From: CAZMVY01 sp964617875
GTDB lineage: Bacteria > Planctomycetota > Phycisphaerae > UBA1845 > PWPN01
Length of the DNA: 64,000 bases
Assembly: GCA_964617875.1 (NCBI GenBank)
Contig: CAZUAI010000008.1
Coordinates: 37,050-101,049, forward strand
Direction: 5' to 3'
Below, piece after piece: positions 26,893 through 34,699 of the stretch (positions are counted from its first letter, which is position 1; the number at the start of each line of letters is the position of its first letter). The position numbers and the translations under genes are program-made. The notes under the pieces were generated by a model. It ran no database searches, had not been told where the DNA came from, and was given only the letters and a program-made list of their open reading frames with translations.

Positions 26893-28122
26893 ATGGGCAT
26901 CTTCATGACAAGACCCTCCAGCTATATTTGCAAGAGCGGCGTTGCGATCGGCATGTTTGCCGCGATCAGCGGCTGGAGCTGGGCCGCCGAGCCCGGCCGC
27001 GCCGTCGGCCACGAAGAGACGAGCCTCGTGGCGGAGGTAAGGGCGGGCAGGACCTACGTGCAGATGGGGCAACCGGTGTATGTCGAGTTCTCCATCCGCA
27101 ACGATTCGGATCAGCCGGTGACCCTCGCCGTGGCCGACCTTCCTGTGTCGCAGGAGCCGCCCGTCGGCATGGGGCTGCCTCTGGAGCACATCTTCAGCGG
27201 CAAGACCGGCGAATCGGTCGCGGTTCACGCGGAGAACGAGGCGAGGGCCGCGCGGGTTGCGTCACCGCCCCTGCCGTCGGAAGGCAGGACGATCGTGGTG
27301 GCGCCGCATGGAAGCGTCGGGGCTCAGCTCGATCTGGCGCGGTACTGCGATGTGCTGCGGCGGCCCGGCACGTTTCAGATCCTGTGGAGTCCTTACCGCG
27401 GCGCCCTGCAATCGAACAAGCTCCGGCTGGTTGTGGCGCCGTTGCGGCAGGCGACGATTCACACGGATTTCGGCCGAATGACGCTGCGGTTTTTCTATGA
27501 TGAGGCGCCTCGCCACGTCGAGAACTTCATCGAGCTGGCGGAGAAGGGCTTTTACGACGGGTTGACGTTCCACCGTATCGTCCACGGCGGATTGATCCAG
27601 GGCGGGTGTCCGCGGGGCGACGGGACCGGCGTGCGGGCGGACGGCAAGCTCCTCGATGCGGAGTTGAGCGACCTGCCCCTCGACACCGGGGCCGTGGTCA
27701 TGGCCACCGCGCGCAACGCCCCCGACACGGGGAGCAGCCAGTTCTATATCTGTCTCAGCCGCTTGCGGAGTCTCGAAGGCAAGCAAACGGTCTTTGCCCA
27801 CCTTTATGGCGAGGAGAGCTACGAGACCCTGCGGAAGATCGGCTCCGTGCCGACCGGCGAACATGACCGCCCACTGAAGGCGGTTTACATTCGGAACATT
27901 TCCCTGGACAATGTGCCCCTGGATGAGGAGGCCCGGCTCGGCGGGCAGCGGGTCGGCGGTGCGACCGCCACCCAGAGTGCGGGGCGACCCGGCTCGACTG
28001 CGGCATCGTCGGCGGATCCCTCCTCAGGCCACCGTTCGCCCGGTTCGACGACGCAACCGACGACGGCCCCGGCTGTTCACGACAAACGAAAGCCGAAGGG
28101 CAAGCGAATCGGTTCGCGTTAG
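26893..28122 (+). CDS. exported cyclophilin-type peptidyl-prolyl isomerase
   Basis: 409 residues; 26905 is an alternative start. Signal peptide about 12-35 (VAIGMFAAISGWSWA). An Ig-like N-domain (about 40-190; VYVEFSIRNDSDQPVTLAV) precedes the cyclophilin domain (about 195-340). The cyclophilin domain has FHRIVHGGLIQGGCPRGDGTG, with the catalytic Arg of FHR, and the SSQFYI core; cyclophilins catalyse proline cis-trans isomerisation during protein folding. The C-terminus is a disordered Ser/Thr/Pro tail with a basic end (KRKPKGKRIGSR). Likely periplasmic. Confidence 0.85.
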   Translation: MGIFMTRPSSYICKSGVAIGMFAAISGWSWAAEPGRAVGHEETSLVAEVRAGRTYVQMGQPVYVEFSIRNDSDQPVTLAVADLPVSQEPPVGMGLPLEHIFSGKTGESVAVHAENEARAARVASPPLPSEGRTIVVAPHGSVGAQLDLARYCDVLRRPGTFQILWSPYRGALQSNKLRLVVAPLRQATIHTDFGRMTLRFFYDEAPRHVENFIELAEKGFYDGLTFHRIVHGGLIQGGCPRGDGTGVRADGKLLDAELSDLPLDTGAVVMATARNAPDTGSSQFYICLSRLRSLEGKQTVFAHLYGEESYETLRKIGSVPTGEHDRPLKAVYIRNISLDNVPLDEEARLGGQRVGGATATQSAGRPGSTAASSADPSSGHRSPGSTTQPTTAPAVHDKRKPKGKRIGSR

Positions 28123-28286
28123 ACCGTCGGGGATAGGGTGTTTGCGGCGTGGGACGGGCGTCGGGCGAATGACTGATAACGAGATTGGGCCGTGCTAGGC
28201 GGGGCGCTACCGGTGCCTTGTACCCGAAATCCGGTTTTGCGGGGCTGAAGGCTCCTGGAGGAGCGTCGTACATCGGATGGTGTGCC

Positions 28287-28398
28287 GCCGGGTCACGTTG
28301 AGGGTCGGGTCCCAAGCAGTGGGATCGGTGGACAACGGGTCAGGACCGAAAGGTAGCAGCCCACCTGCTGTATTCCAGGTGCCCTGGGGCAGCCCGGC
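28287..28398 (+). ncRNA. ffs: SRP RNA (4.5S, ffs)
   Basis: The invariant domain IV of signal recognition particle RNA is present at 28340-28360: TCAGGACCGAAAGGTAGCAGC, matching the consensus TCAGGNCCGRAAGGNAGCAG with a GAAA tetraloop. GTGG/CCAC and AGCAG/CTGCT helices flank it, and GCCGGG (28287-28292) pairs with CCCGGC (28393-28398), giving about 112 nt, the size of E. coli 4.5S RNA. It lies directly upstream of dnaX, the same neighbourhood as in Bacillus. Ends are set by pairing and may be off by several bases. Confidence 0.85.
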
Positions 28399-28545
28399 CT
28401 GAGCGACCTACGGCATGCGCCGTCGCACGGTGTTTCGAAGGGAGATGCACGGCCCATTTTTTGGTTGATCGGTTCGTCGGTCAGCCGCGCGAACGCGGGG
28501 GCGACGGACGGACCGACGAACGGACCAAGGGGCGGACGCCATCCA

Positions 28546-29736
28546 ATGTCCTACACCGTCCTGGCGCGAAAGTACCGCAGTTGGACGTTCGACGAGATCG
28601 TCGGACAGGATGCCATTGGCACGACGCTCAAGAACGCCATCACCTGCGGGCGGATCCATCACGCGTACCTCTTCACCGGCACGCGCGGCGTCGGCAAGAC
28701 GTCGATGGCCCGGATCCTCGCGCGATCGCTGAACTGCCTCAAAGCGCCCGGGCCCACGATCAGCCCGTGCAAGGAATGCGAGTCCTGCGTCAGCATTGCC
28801 GAGGGGCAGGACGTCGATGTCATCGAGATCGACGCGGCCAGCCACACCGGCGTGGACAACATCCGCGAACTGCGGGCCAATGCGAACTACCGCCCGGCCC
28901 GCGCCCGGTACAAGATCTACATCATCGACGAGGTCCACATGCTCAGCGCCGGCGCCTTCAACGCCCTTCTGAAGACGCTGGAAGAGCCGCCCGGCCACGT
29001 GAAGTTCATCCTCGCCACGACCGATCCGCAGAAGGTTCCCGCGACGATCCACAGCCGCTGCCAGCGGTTCGACTTCCGCAGCATCAGCCCCGACCAGATC
29101 GGCGGGCAGATCCACAAGATTCTCAAGGAGGAAGGCTGCCAGGCCGACGAGGCCGTCGTCCGCCGGGTCGCCCGGCTGGCCAACGGCTCGATGCGCGACG
29201 CCCTGTCGCTGCTGGACCAGTTGCTGTCGATGTCGCCCCAGGGGCTCTCCGCCGAGCTGCTGGAGGAGATCCTCCCCACGCCGCACGACCAGATCCTCGC
29301 CGAGTTGATCGACCGATGGGCCGACCACGATGCGGCGGGGGCCCTCGGGCTGCTCGACCAGTGCATCGCGCAGGGCTACAGCCTCGACCGCTTCTGTGAC
29401 GCCATGATCGACCAGTTGCGGACGCTCATGATCCTCGCCGTCTGCGGGCCCGACACCCAGCTCGTCGATGTCCCCGCGGCCCACCGGCAGGAGATCGTCG
29501 CCCGCTCGGCGAAGTTCGACGCGGCGGCGTACGTCCACCGGATCGCCGTGCTCGAGGAACTGCGGCGGAACATCCGCTTCAGCCAGGCCGGCCGTGCCCT
29601 GGCCGACGCCGTCGTCGTGCGGCTCAGCGAGGCCGTCCCGCAGGCGTCGATCGCGAAGCTGCTCGCCCACCTGGAAGGCGGCTCCGCGACCCCCGGCGCC
29701 GTCGAGGCCGGAAAAAAAAACCTCCGACCGAACTGA
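28546..29736 (+). CDS. dnaX: DNA polymerase III gamma product of dnaX (zero-frame)
   Basis: 396 residues from MSYTVLARKYRSWTF, the invariant DnaX start; the longer frame upstream is spurious. The clamp-loader AAA+ ATPase has Walker A GTRGVGKTSMA (about 44), the four-Cys zinc site (NC, then PCKECESC, about 64-80), Walker B IYIIDEVHML and sensor 1 ATTDPQK. It loads the sliding clamp at the replisome. The zero-frame ends just after a run of nine A (29712-29720) at a TGA, giving a short gamma form; the full tau form needs a -1 shift. Confidence 0.93.
   Translation: MSYTVLARKYRSWTFDEIVGQDAIGTTLKNAITCGRIHHAYLFTGTRGVGKTSMARILARSLNCLKAPGPTISPCKECESCVSIAEGQDVDVIEIDAASHTGVDNIRELRANANYRPARARYKIYIIDEVHMLSAGAFNALLKTLEEPPGHVKFILATTDPQKVPATIHSRCQRFDFRSISPDQIGGQIHKILKEEGCQADEAVVRRVARLANGSMRDALSLLDQLLSMSPQGLSAELLEEILPTPHDQILAELIDRWADHDAAGALGLLDQCIAQGYSLDRFCDAMIDQLRTLMILAVCGPDTQLVDVPAAHRQEIVARSAKFDAAAYVHRIAVLEELRRNIRFSQAGRALADAVVVRLSEAVPQASIAKLLAHLEGGSATPGAVEAGKKNLRPN
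29712..29721 (+). promoter_or_regulatory. dnaX slippery A9 site
   Basis: Nine consecutive A followed by C, read in zero-frame as GGA AAA AAA AAC. This includes the classic -1 ribosomal slippery heptamer A AAA AAC, and the A9 length equals that of Thermus thermophilus dnaX, where RNA polymerase slips. A TCGC-CCC-GCGA hairpin lies about 40 bases downstream. Zero-frame stops at 29736; the -1 frame stays open to 30089. Confidence 0.75.
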
Positions 29737-30089
29737 CCGCGTCCGCTGAGCAGCCCCCGGCCGTCGCCCCGCGACCGGCGATGCCGCCTCGGCCGGCTTC
29801 CCCGCCGCCGCGACCGCCGGCGACCACACAGGCCGCTCCGCGGAGCTTTGGCGAGCGTCCGCGCCCCGGGCCGGCCCCACGCGCCCCGACGGGGGCATCC
29901 CCGCCGCCGATTGTTCCGGGCCGCGTCAACAGCGAAGACATGAAGAGCGCCATGGCCGACCCCCTGGTCCGCAAGGCCCTGGAACTGTTCGACGGCTCGC
30001 TGCTCAACGTCGAGCGGCTGAATCACAAGCCGGCGCCGTCGGCGGAAGAGACCGAGCGAGAAGCAAGCGAGAAGGAGGAATCCGAATGA
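29712..30089 (+). CDS. dnaX: tau-specific C-terminal segment of DnaX (-1 frame)
   Basis: In the -1 frame translation continues from the A9 run as KKKPPTELTASAEQPPAV, a Pro/Ala/Arg linker, then a conserved-looking C-terminal block (MADPLVRKALELFDGSLLNV). Joined to the zero-frame part this gives a tau of about 522 residues. Its TGA overlaps the ATG of the next gene (ATGA at 30086-30089), which argues that this frame, not the gamma stop, is the real gene end. Tau normally bridges polymerase cores and DnaB helicase. Confidence 0.8.
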   Translation, partial: KKKPPTELTASAEQPPAVAPRPAMPPRPASPPPRPPATTQAAPRSFGERPRPGPAPRAPTGASPPPIVPGRVNSEDMKSAMADPLVRKALELFDGSLLNVERLNHKPAPSAEETEREASEKEESE

Positions 30090-31108
30090 GGCATGGCACC
30101 TGGCTCCCGTCCCTGCTGCTCAGCGTCAGTATCTCGGTCGGCGTCGATGTTCCGGCGACGCAGACCGCCCCTGCGCCGCCCGGCGCCACCCCGGCCCCCG
30201 CGATGCCCAAGGGCTTCGCCTCGGCCGACGCCGTCAAGCAGGCGATCAAGCGGGGCAAGGTCGCCCTGATCAATCCGTACCCGCCCGTGCCGGATGGCGT
30301 GAAGCTCACTGAGGGCATCGAGTACGGCAGGGTCGGCGAGCACGCGTTGAAGCTCGACCTGTACCGGCCGGCTGCGGCCACGGGACGCGTGCCCGGCGTC
30401 ATCCTGATCCACGGCGGCGGGTGGAAGGGCGGTAACCGGGCCATCTACCGGTTCTATTGCGTCGCGCTGGCCGAGAAGGGCTACGCGGCCGCCACGATGT
30501 CCTACCGCTTTTCGACGGTCGCGCCGTTTCCCGCCGCGCTGCAGGACACCAAGTGCGCCGTCCGCTGGATGCGGGCGAACGCGGCGAAGTACGGCATCGA
30601 CCCCGACAGGATCGCCGTCGCGGGCGGTTCGGCCGGCGGGCACCTGGCCATGATGGTCGGCTACACGCCGGGCGTCCCCGAACTGGAGGGCGACGGCGGC
30701 AACCCCGGCGTGAGCAGCCGTGTGCAGGCGGTGATCGACCTCTACGGCCCGACGGACCTGACGACCGAGTTCGCCCGCAGGCAGGGCGTGGTCGTGCAGT
30801 TCATGGGCGGCAAGCCGTACGAGGAGGCCGAGGCGCTCTACAAGCAGGCGTCGCCGATGACGCACGTAACCCGCGACGCCCCGCCGACGCTGATCCTGCA
30901 CGGGACGGTGGACGACATCGTGCCGGTCGAGCAGGCGGACGCCCTGGCGAAGAGGCTGAAGGATCTGGGCGCACCGTTCCACTACGTGCGGTTCGAGGGC
31001 TGGCCGCACACGATGGACCTCGCCGAAGCAGTCAACAAACGCTGCCTCTGGGAGATCGAGCAGTTCCTTGCTCGCCACCTCGGCGCCGCCGGTCGATTGT
31101 CCCGATAG
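30086..31108 (+). CDS. exported alpha/beta-hydrolase esterase
   Basis: 340 residues; GAAGGAGG lies eight bases before the ATG. Signal peptide about 5-25. A hormone-sensitive-lipase/BD-FAE type fold: oxyanion loop IHGGGWKGG (about 113), nucleophile elbow VAGGSAGGHLA (about 182), acid in LHGTVDDIVPVEQ (about 275) and His in EGWPHTMDL (about 310). Such enzymes often remove acetyl or acyl groups from polysaccharides. Coupled to dnaX by overlap, which seems accidental in function. Confidence 0.8.
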   Translation: MRHGTWLPSLLLSVSISVGVDVPATQTAPAPPGATPAPAMPKGFASADAVKQAIKRGKVALINPYPPVPDGVKLTEGIEYGRVGEHALKLDLYRPAAATGRVPGVILIHGGGWKGGNRAIYRFYCVALAEKGYAAATMSYRFSTVAPFPAALQDTKCAVRWMRANAAKYGIDPDRIAVAGGSAGGHLAMMVGYTPGVPELEGDGGNPGVSSRVQAVIDLYGPTDLTTEFARRQGVVVQFMGGKPYEEAEALYKQASPMTHVTRDAPPTLILHGTVDDIVPVEQADALAKRLKDLGAPFHYVRFEGWPHTMDLAEAVNKRCLWEIEQFLARHLGAAGRLSR

Positions 31109-31216
31109 GCGTCGCGCGACAATAATCGGAACGAACCACGATCCCCAAGCCGGTTCGGCCTGGCGATTCGGCAGCGGGTTCGTTCACTTTGTTTCTGCGC
31201 GCGACGCCTCAGCCCG

Positions 31217-31277
31217 GCATTCCCACGAAAGCGGGAATCCAGGCCCTGGTTCCCCACATTTCCCGCTTTCGCAGGGA
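31217..31277. repeat. palindromic repeat (CCCGCTTTCG family)
   Basis: GCATTCCCACGAAAGCGGGA faces TTTCCCGCTTTCGCAGGGA about 25 bp away. It is a common type of bacterial extragenic palindrome. The remaining 31109-31360 gap between two converging genes shows no gene or clear terminator. Confidence 0.55.
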
Positions 31278-31360
31278 CAGACCGTTGGCCTGTCGGCGGG
31301 GTACTCCGTTCCTCGGTTGGCCCGTTCGGAGCGCGGCGTTGCGGCACGCAGCGGCAGCCT

Positions 31361-32374
31361 CTACTTCTTGTAGATCGCCACCATCTCCTTGCACGTGATC
31401 GGCTTGATCTTGCTCGCGTTGCCGGCCTGGCCGAAGGCGACCATGCGGTCGATGCAGATCTTCTTCATCGCGTCGCGGGCCGGGCCGAGGTAGTGCCGCG
31501 GGTCGAACTCGCCCGGCTTCTCGGCGAAGACCTTGCGGATCGCGCCGGTCAGGGCGAGGCGGTTGTCCGTGTCCACGTTGATCTTGCGGACGCCGTGCTT
31601 GATCCCGCGCTGGATCTCCTCGACCGGCACGCCGTACGTCTCTTTCATCTGCCCGCCGTACTTGCGGATGATCTCGAGCAGTTCCTGCGGAACGCTCGAC
31701 GAACCGTGCATGACCATGTGGCAGTTGGGCAGGCGCTTGTGGATCGCCTCGATGACGTCCATCTTGAGGACCTCGCCCGTCGGCTTCGACGTGAACTTGT
31801 ACGCCCCGTGGCTCGTGCCGATGGCGACGGCGAGCGCATCCACACCGGTGTCCTTCACGAACTGCTCGGCCTGCGCCGGGTCGGTCACGTGTTCGAGCCC
31901 GCTGCCGCCGGCGCCGTGCCCGTCCTCGATCCCGCCGAGCACGCCGATCTCGCCTTCGACGGTGACGCCCTTGGCATGCGCGGCGTCAACGACCTGCTTC
32001 GTCGTCTTGACGTTGTATTCGTACGTGGACGGCGTCTTGCCATCCTCCATCAGCGAACCGTCCATCATCACGGACGTGAAGCCCTGATCGATTGCGCTGA
32101 AGCACGTCGCCGGCGAGTTGCCGTGGTCCTGATGCATGGCGATCGGGATGCTCGGGTGCAGTTCGGCGGCGGCGAGCATCAGGTGCCGCAGGTAGGCGTC
32201 GTTCGTGTACGCCCGCGCCCCGCGAGAGGCCTGGACGATGACGGGCGAGTCGGTCTCGACGGCGGCCGCCATGATCGCCTGGATCTGCTCCATGTTGTTG
32301 ACGTTGAACGCGGCAACGCCGTAGTTGTTCGCGGCGGCATGGTCCAGCAGGATTCGCATGGGTACGAGTGGCAT
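31361..32374 (-). CDS. fba: class II fructose-bisphosphate aldolase
   Basis: 337 residues. AAGGAG lies 11 bases before the ATG. Zinc-dependent TIM barrel that interconverts fructose-1,6-bisphosphate with DHAP and GAP. Motifs: AFNVNNMEQIQAI (about 22), AMHQDHGN (about 80) with zinc His and catalytic Asp, VEGEIGVLGG (about 140), GTSHGAYKF (zinc His, about 185), MHGSSSVP (zinc His, about 218) and NVDTDNRLA. Length and the long insertion after GIEDG fit the type-B (CbbA-like) class. Its upstream gap (32375-33219) is filled with repeats. Confidence 0.93.
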   Translation of the reverse strand: MPLVPMRILLDHAAANNYGVAAFNVNNMEQIQAIMAAAVETDSPVIVQASRGARAYTNDAYLRHLMLAAAELHPSIPIAMHQDHGNSPATCFSAIDQGFTSVMMDGSLMEDGKTPSTYEYNVKTTKQVVDAAHAKGVTVEGEIGVLGGIEDGHGAGGSGLEHVTDPAQAEQFVKDTGVDALAVAIGTSHGAYKFTSKPTGEVLKMDVIEAIHKRLPNCHMVMHGSSSVPQELLEIIRKYGGQMKETYGVPVEEIQRGIKHGVRKINVDTDNRLALTGAIRKVFAEKPGEFDPRHYLGPARDAMKKICIDRMVAFGQAGNASKIKPITCKEMVAIYKK

Positions 32375-32774
32375 GGTTGAGCTAACTCCTTATGCTTAAG
32401 GCCTTTCGGTTGACTTTTCCGGACAGTCCCGGCCGAACACCCCGCCGGGAAGCGGGCAGTCTACCACGCCCCGCCCGCGGGGGAAAGACGCCCGTTGGCC
32501 GCCCGCCGGCCCAATGGACGCGAGCCGCAAGATGGGGATCAAAGTCCGTGGCCCACCGGCACTCGTCGCAAGAAGCGGGGTTCACACTCGAACTTCAGGT
32601 TCCGGCGGTGGCCCGGGTCGGCGACCGGCGTCGTCAGCGGCCGGGCCGGATGGCCGTCCTTTGCGGCAACGAAGTCGCGGCCCTATTCATCGGTACGCGC
32701 GGACGGGCGGGTCACCCGGCCAAGGCCGCCGGCGGATACGCCGATTACGCAGATGAATGCCCGCGACGCCTTCT

Positions 32775-32972
32775 CTCCCCTTCTCCCTCGCAGGGAGAAG
32801 GACGGGATGAGGGTGACCGATTTCAACCGCGGACCGGCGAAGCGGATCGACCATCCCCATCCCCTCCCTGTCTCAGGAGAGGTAGGGTGGGCGGTTCCGC
32901 GGTACTCCGCGGGTTCGCCCACCAGCTTGTCGGCCCCCTCTCCCTCGTAGGGAGAAGGACGGGATGAGGGTG
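32775..32972. repeat. composite palindromic repeat block
   Basis: Three CCCTCTCCCT-type units (32775-32820, 32849-32882, 32935-32972) surround a different palindrome at 32883-32928 (GTAGGGTGGGCGGTTCC ... GGGTTCGCCCACC) that recurs at 63082-63140. The spacer CGGATCGACCATCCCCATCC matches that at 23940-23960. The preceding stretch 32400-32770 shows no gene. Confidence 0.65.
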
Positions 32973-33103
32973 TCCATCCGGCTGCATGGCCGTTCGTGCA
33001 CGCACGTTTTTCGCGTAGTTCGTGTATACCGCGGTGCCCCAACAGAATCGAACCCCGAAACACGCGGAATACGCAGTTTGGGTTGGTTCCCCGCACCGAA
33101 GAA

Positions 33104-33180
33104 GGCAGGTCTGGCGACCTGCCCTACCTGACTTTCCGTGAACACGGTGTTCCGCCTGTCCGGCGAAGGTTCCTGACCCC
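33104..33180. repeat. second copy of the GGGGTCAGGAACC element
   Basis: GGCAGGTC-n4-GACCTGCC hairpin at 33104-33123, then 33131-33180, which is the inverted copy of 12924-12973 with a few mismatches (GAACACCGTGTT and GCCGGACAGGC are shared). It ends 40 bp before the operon promoter. Confidence 0.6.
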
Positions 33181-33219
33181 GTTCGCCCATGCGGCCACGC
33201 ACCTGTGCGACGGCCCCTC

Positions 33220-33247
33220 TTGACAGATATTTCGAAATCGTAATAAT
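33220..33247 (+). promoter_or_regulatory. promoter of the putative sulfosugar operon
   Basis: TTGACA (33220-33225, perfect) and AATAAT (33242-33247, 5/6) with a 16-base spacer, in an AT-rich island within GC-rich DNA, about 190 bp before the first gene. Confidence 0.6.
33229..33238. promoter_or_regulatory. candidate operator palindrome inside the operon promoter
   Basis: The perfect 10-bp palindrome ATTTCGAAAT lies between the -35 and -10 boxes, where bound repressor would block RNA polymerase. The ROK regulator encoded in the same operon is the natural candidate; ROK repressors bind AT-rich inverted repeats. The half-sites are short, so this is a proposal. Confidence 0.4.
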
Positions 33248-33436
33248 GGAGGCACAGGGGCGCTCTTCCTGTGTCGGGTCGTGTACCGCGATGCCGCGTT
33301 CGCACGCGGGGCGACGAGCAGGAAAACTCGTCCCGCCAGAAGGACTTGTTCCGGCAGGTCGTGGCACGGGCATCTTGCCCGTGGCGGAACGCCCGTGCCA
33401 CGGGGTCTGCCGGGACAGGCCCATAAGGAGCAACGC

Positions 33437-34651
33437 ATGTCGGAAACGAATCTGTCGCGTCGCGATGTACTGGGACAGAGTGCCGTGCTGGCCGGCGCGG
33501 CCCTGGCCGCCGGAGCGCTCGGCTTCCGCGCCGCGGCCGCCGAAAAGTGCGCGAACCTCGACCTGTCCACCGCCAAGGAGTGGAAACCCGCCAAGCCCCT
33601 CGGCGAAACGGCGCCCGTTCGCGTCGGCTGCATCGGTGTCGGCGGCCGAGGGTCCGGCCTTCTGAAGGACTCCATGAAGGAACCGGGCGTTACGGTCAAG
33701 GCGATCTGCGACCTCAACGCCGAGAAACTGGCGGCGGCCGTCGCCGCCGTCAAGGAAAGACAAGGCCACGAACCGGACACCTACACCGGCGACGATCACG
33801 CCTATCGCAGGATCCTGGATCGCGACGACATCGACGCCGTCGTCGTCGCCACGCCGTGCTTCCTGCACGGCCCGATGTACCTCGATTGCGCCCGGGCCGG
33901 CAAGAGCTTCTTCGGCGAGAAGCCGGCGGCGATCACGCTCGCGGATGCCGACGCCCTGTGCCGGGAAGTGCCCCGGGCGGGCATCGTGCACGGCATCGGC
34001 TACCAGCGGCGATCTTCGAAGATGTATCACGAATCCGTGCGGCTCGTTCACGACGGCGAACTGGGCGACCTGATCCAGGCGTACGCGGCCTGGGACAACG
34101 TCAACAGCCCGCGGATCGGCTGGCACAGCAAGCGTGCCAAGAGCGGAGACTGGATGCTCGAGCAGGCGTGCCACACGTGGGACGTACTGAATTGGGCCGT
34201 AGGCAGGCTCCCGGTCGCCGCGTGCGGGTACGGCCGCAAGGGTGTGTACGAAGCGCAGGATCCCGGCCGCGACGTCACGGACTACTTCGTTGCCACGATC
34301 GAGTACCCCGGCATGGCCGTCCGCTACAGCCACTCCTGGGGCATTCCCAACGATCCGCGGTTCAACGGCGTCTATGAGCGCATCATCGGCACGAAGGCCG
34401 CGCTGGAGATGGAGTCGGGCCACGTGCTCTACTATCGCGAGAAGGGCCGGCCCACGCGGAAGATCCCGCCCGACGCGATGAACCATCACGAGAAGGCGAT
34501 CCGGGACTTCTACAACTGCGTTCGCAAGGGCGAGCCGTTCCCGAGCACCGTGATGAACGGGCGCGACGCGACGCTCGTCGGGCTGCTGGTCCGCCAGGCG
34601 GTGGACGAGCAGCGGGTCGTGACGATGGCCGAGGTCCTGAAGGGTGCGTGA
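33437..34651 (+). CDS. Tat-exported Gfo/Idh/MocA-family NAD-dependent enzyme
   Basis: About 404 residues; AAGGAG six bases before the ATG at 33437 overrules the longer frame. Tat leader LSRRDVLGQSAVLAGAALAA. Rossmann motif VGCIGVGGRGSGLLKD (about 57) and the sugar-binding EKPAAITLADADALC (about 165). Members of this family that leave the cell folded with bound NAD can act as NAD-dependent glycosidases (GH109 and relatives; GH188 sulfoquinovosidases also belong to the wider fold). First gene of the operon, so it may start substrate breakdown in the periplasm. Confidence 0.82.
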   Translation: MSETNLSRRDVLGQSAVLAGAALAAGALGFRAAAAEKCANLDLSTAKEWKPAKPLGETAPVRVGCIGVGGRGSGLLKDSMKEPGVTVKAICDLNAEKLAAAVAAVKERQGHEPDTYTGDDHAYRRILDRDDIDAVVVATPCFLHGPMYLDCARAGKSFFGEKPAAITLADADALCREVPRAGIVHGIGYQRRSSKMYHESVRLVHDGELGDLIQAYAAWDNVNSPRIGWHSKRAKSGDWMLEQACHTWDVLNWAVGRLPVAACGYGRKGVYEAQDPGRDVTDYFVATIEYPGMAVRYSHSWGIPNDPRFNGVYERIIGTKAALEMESGHVLYYREKGRPTRKIPPDAMNHHEKAIRDFYNCVRKGEPFPSTVMNGRDATLVGLLVRQAVDEQRVVTMAEVLKGA

Positions 34652-34699
34652 CCGCGGCGTGCCGGAGAGGCACGTCGGCGCCCGTCTGGAGGATGCGTG

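Noticed and set aside
26427..26906. 159-codon minus-strand frame before the cyclophilin gene
   Set aside because: No RBS, Arg/Ser/Gly-rich translation, no family resemblance, and it overlaps the promoter of the lysine-rich peptide gene.
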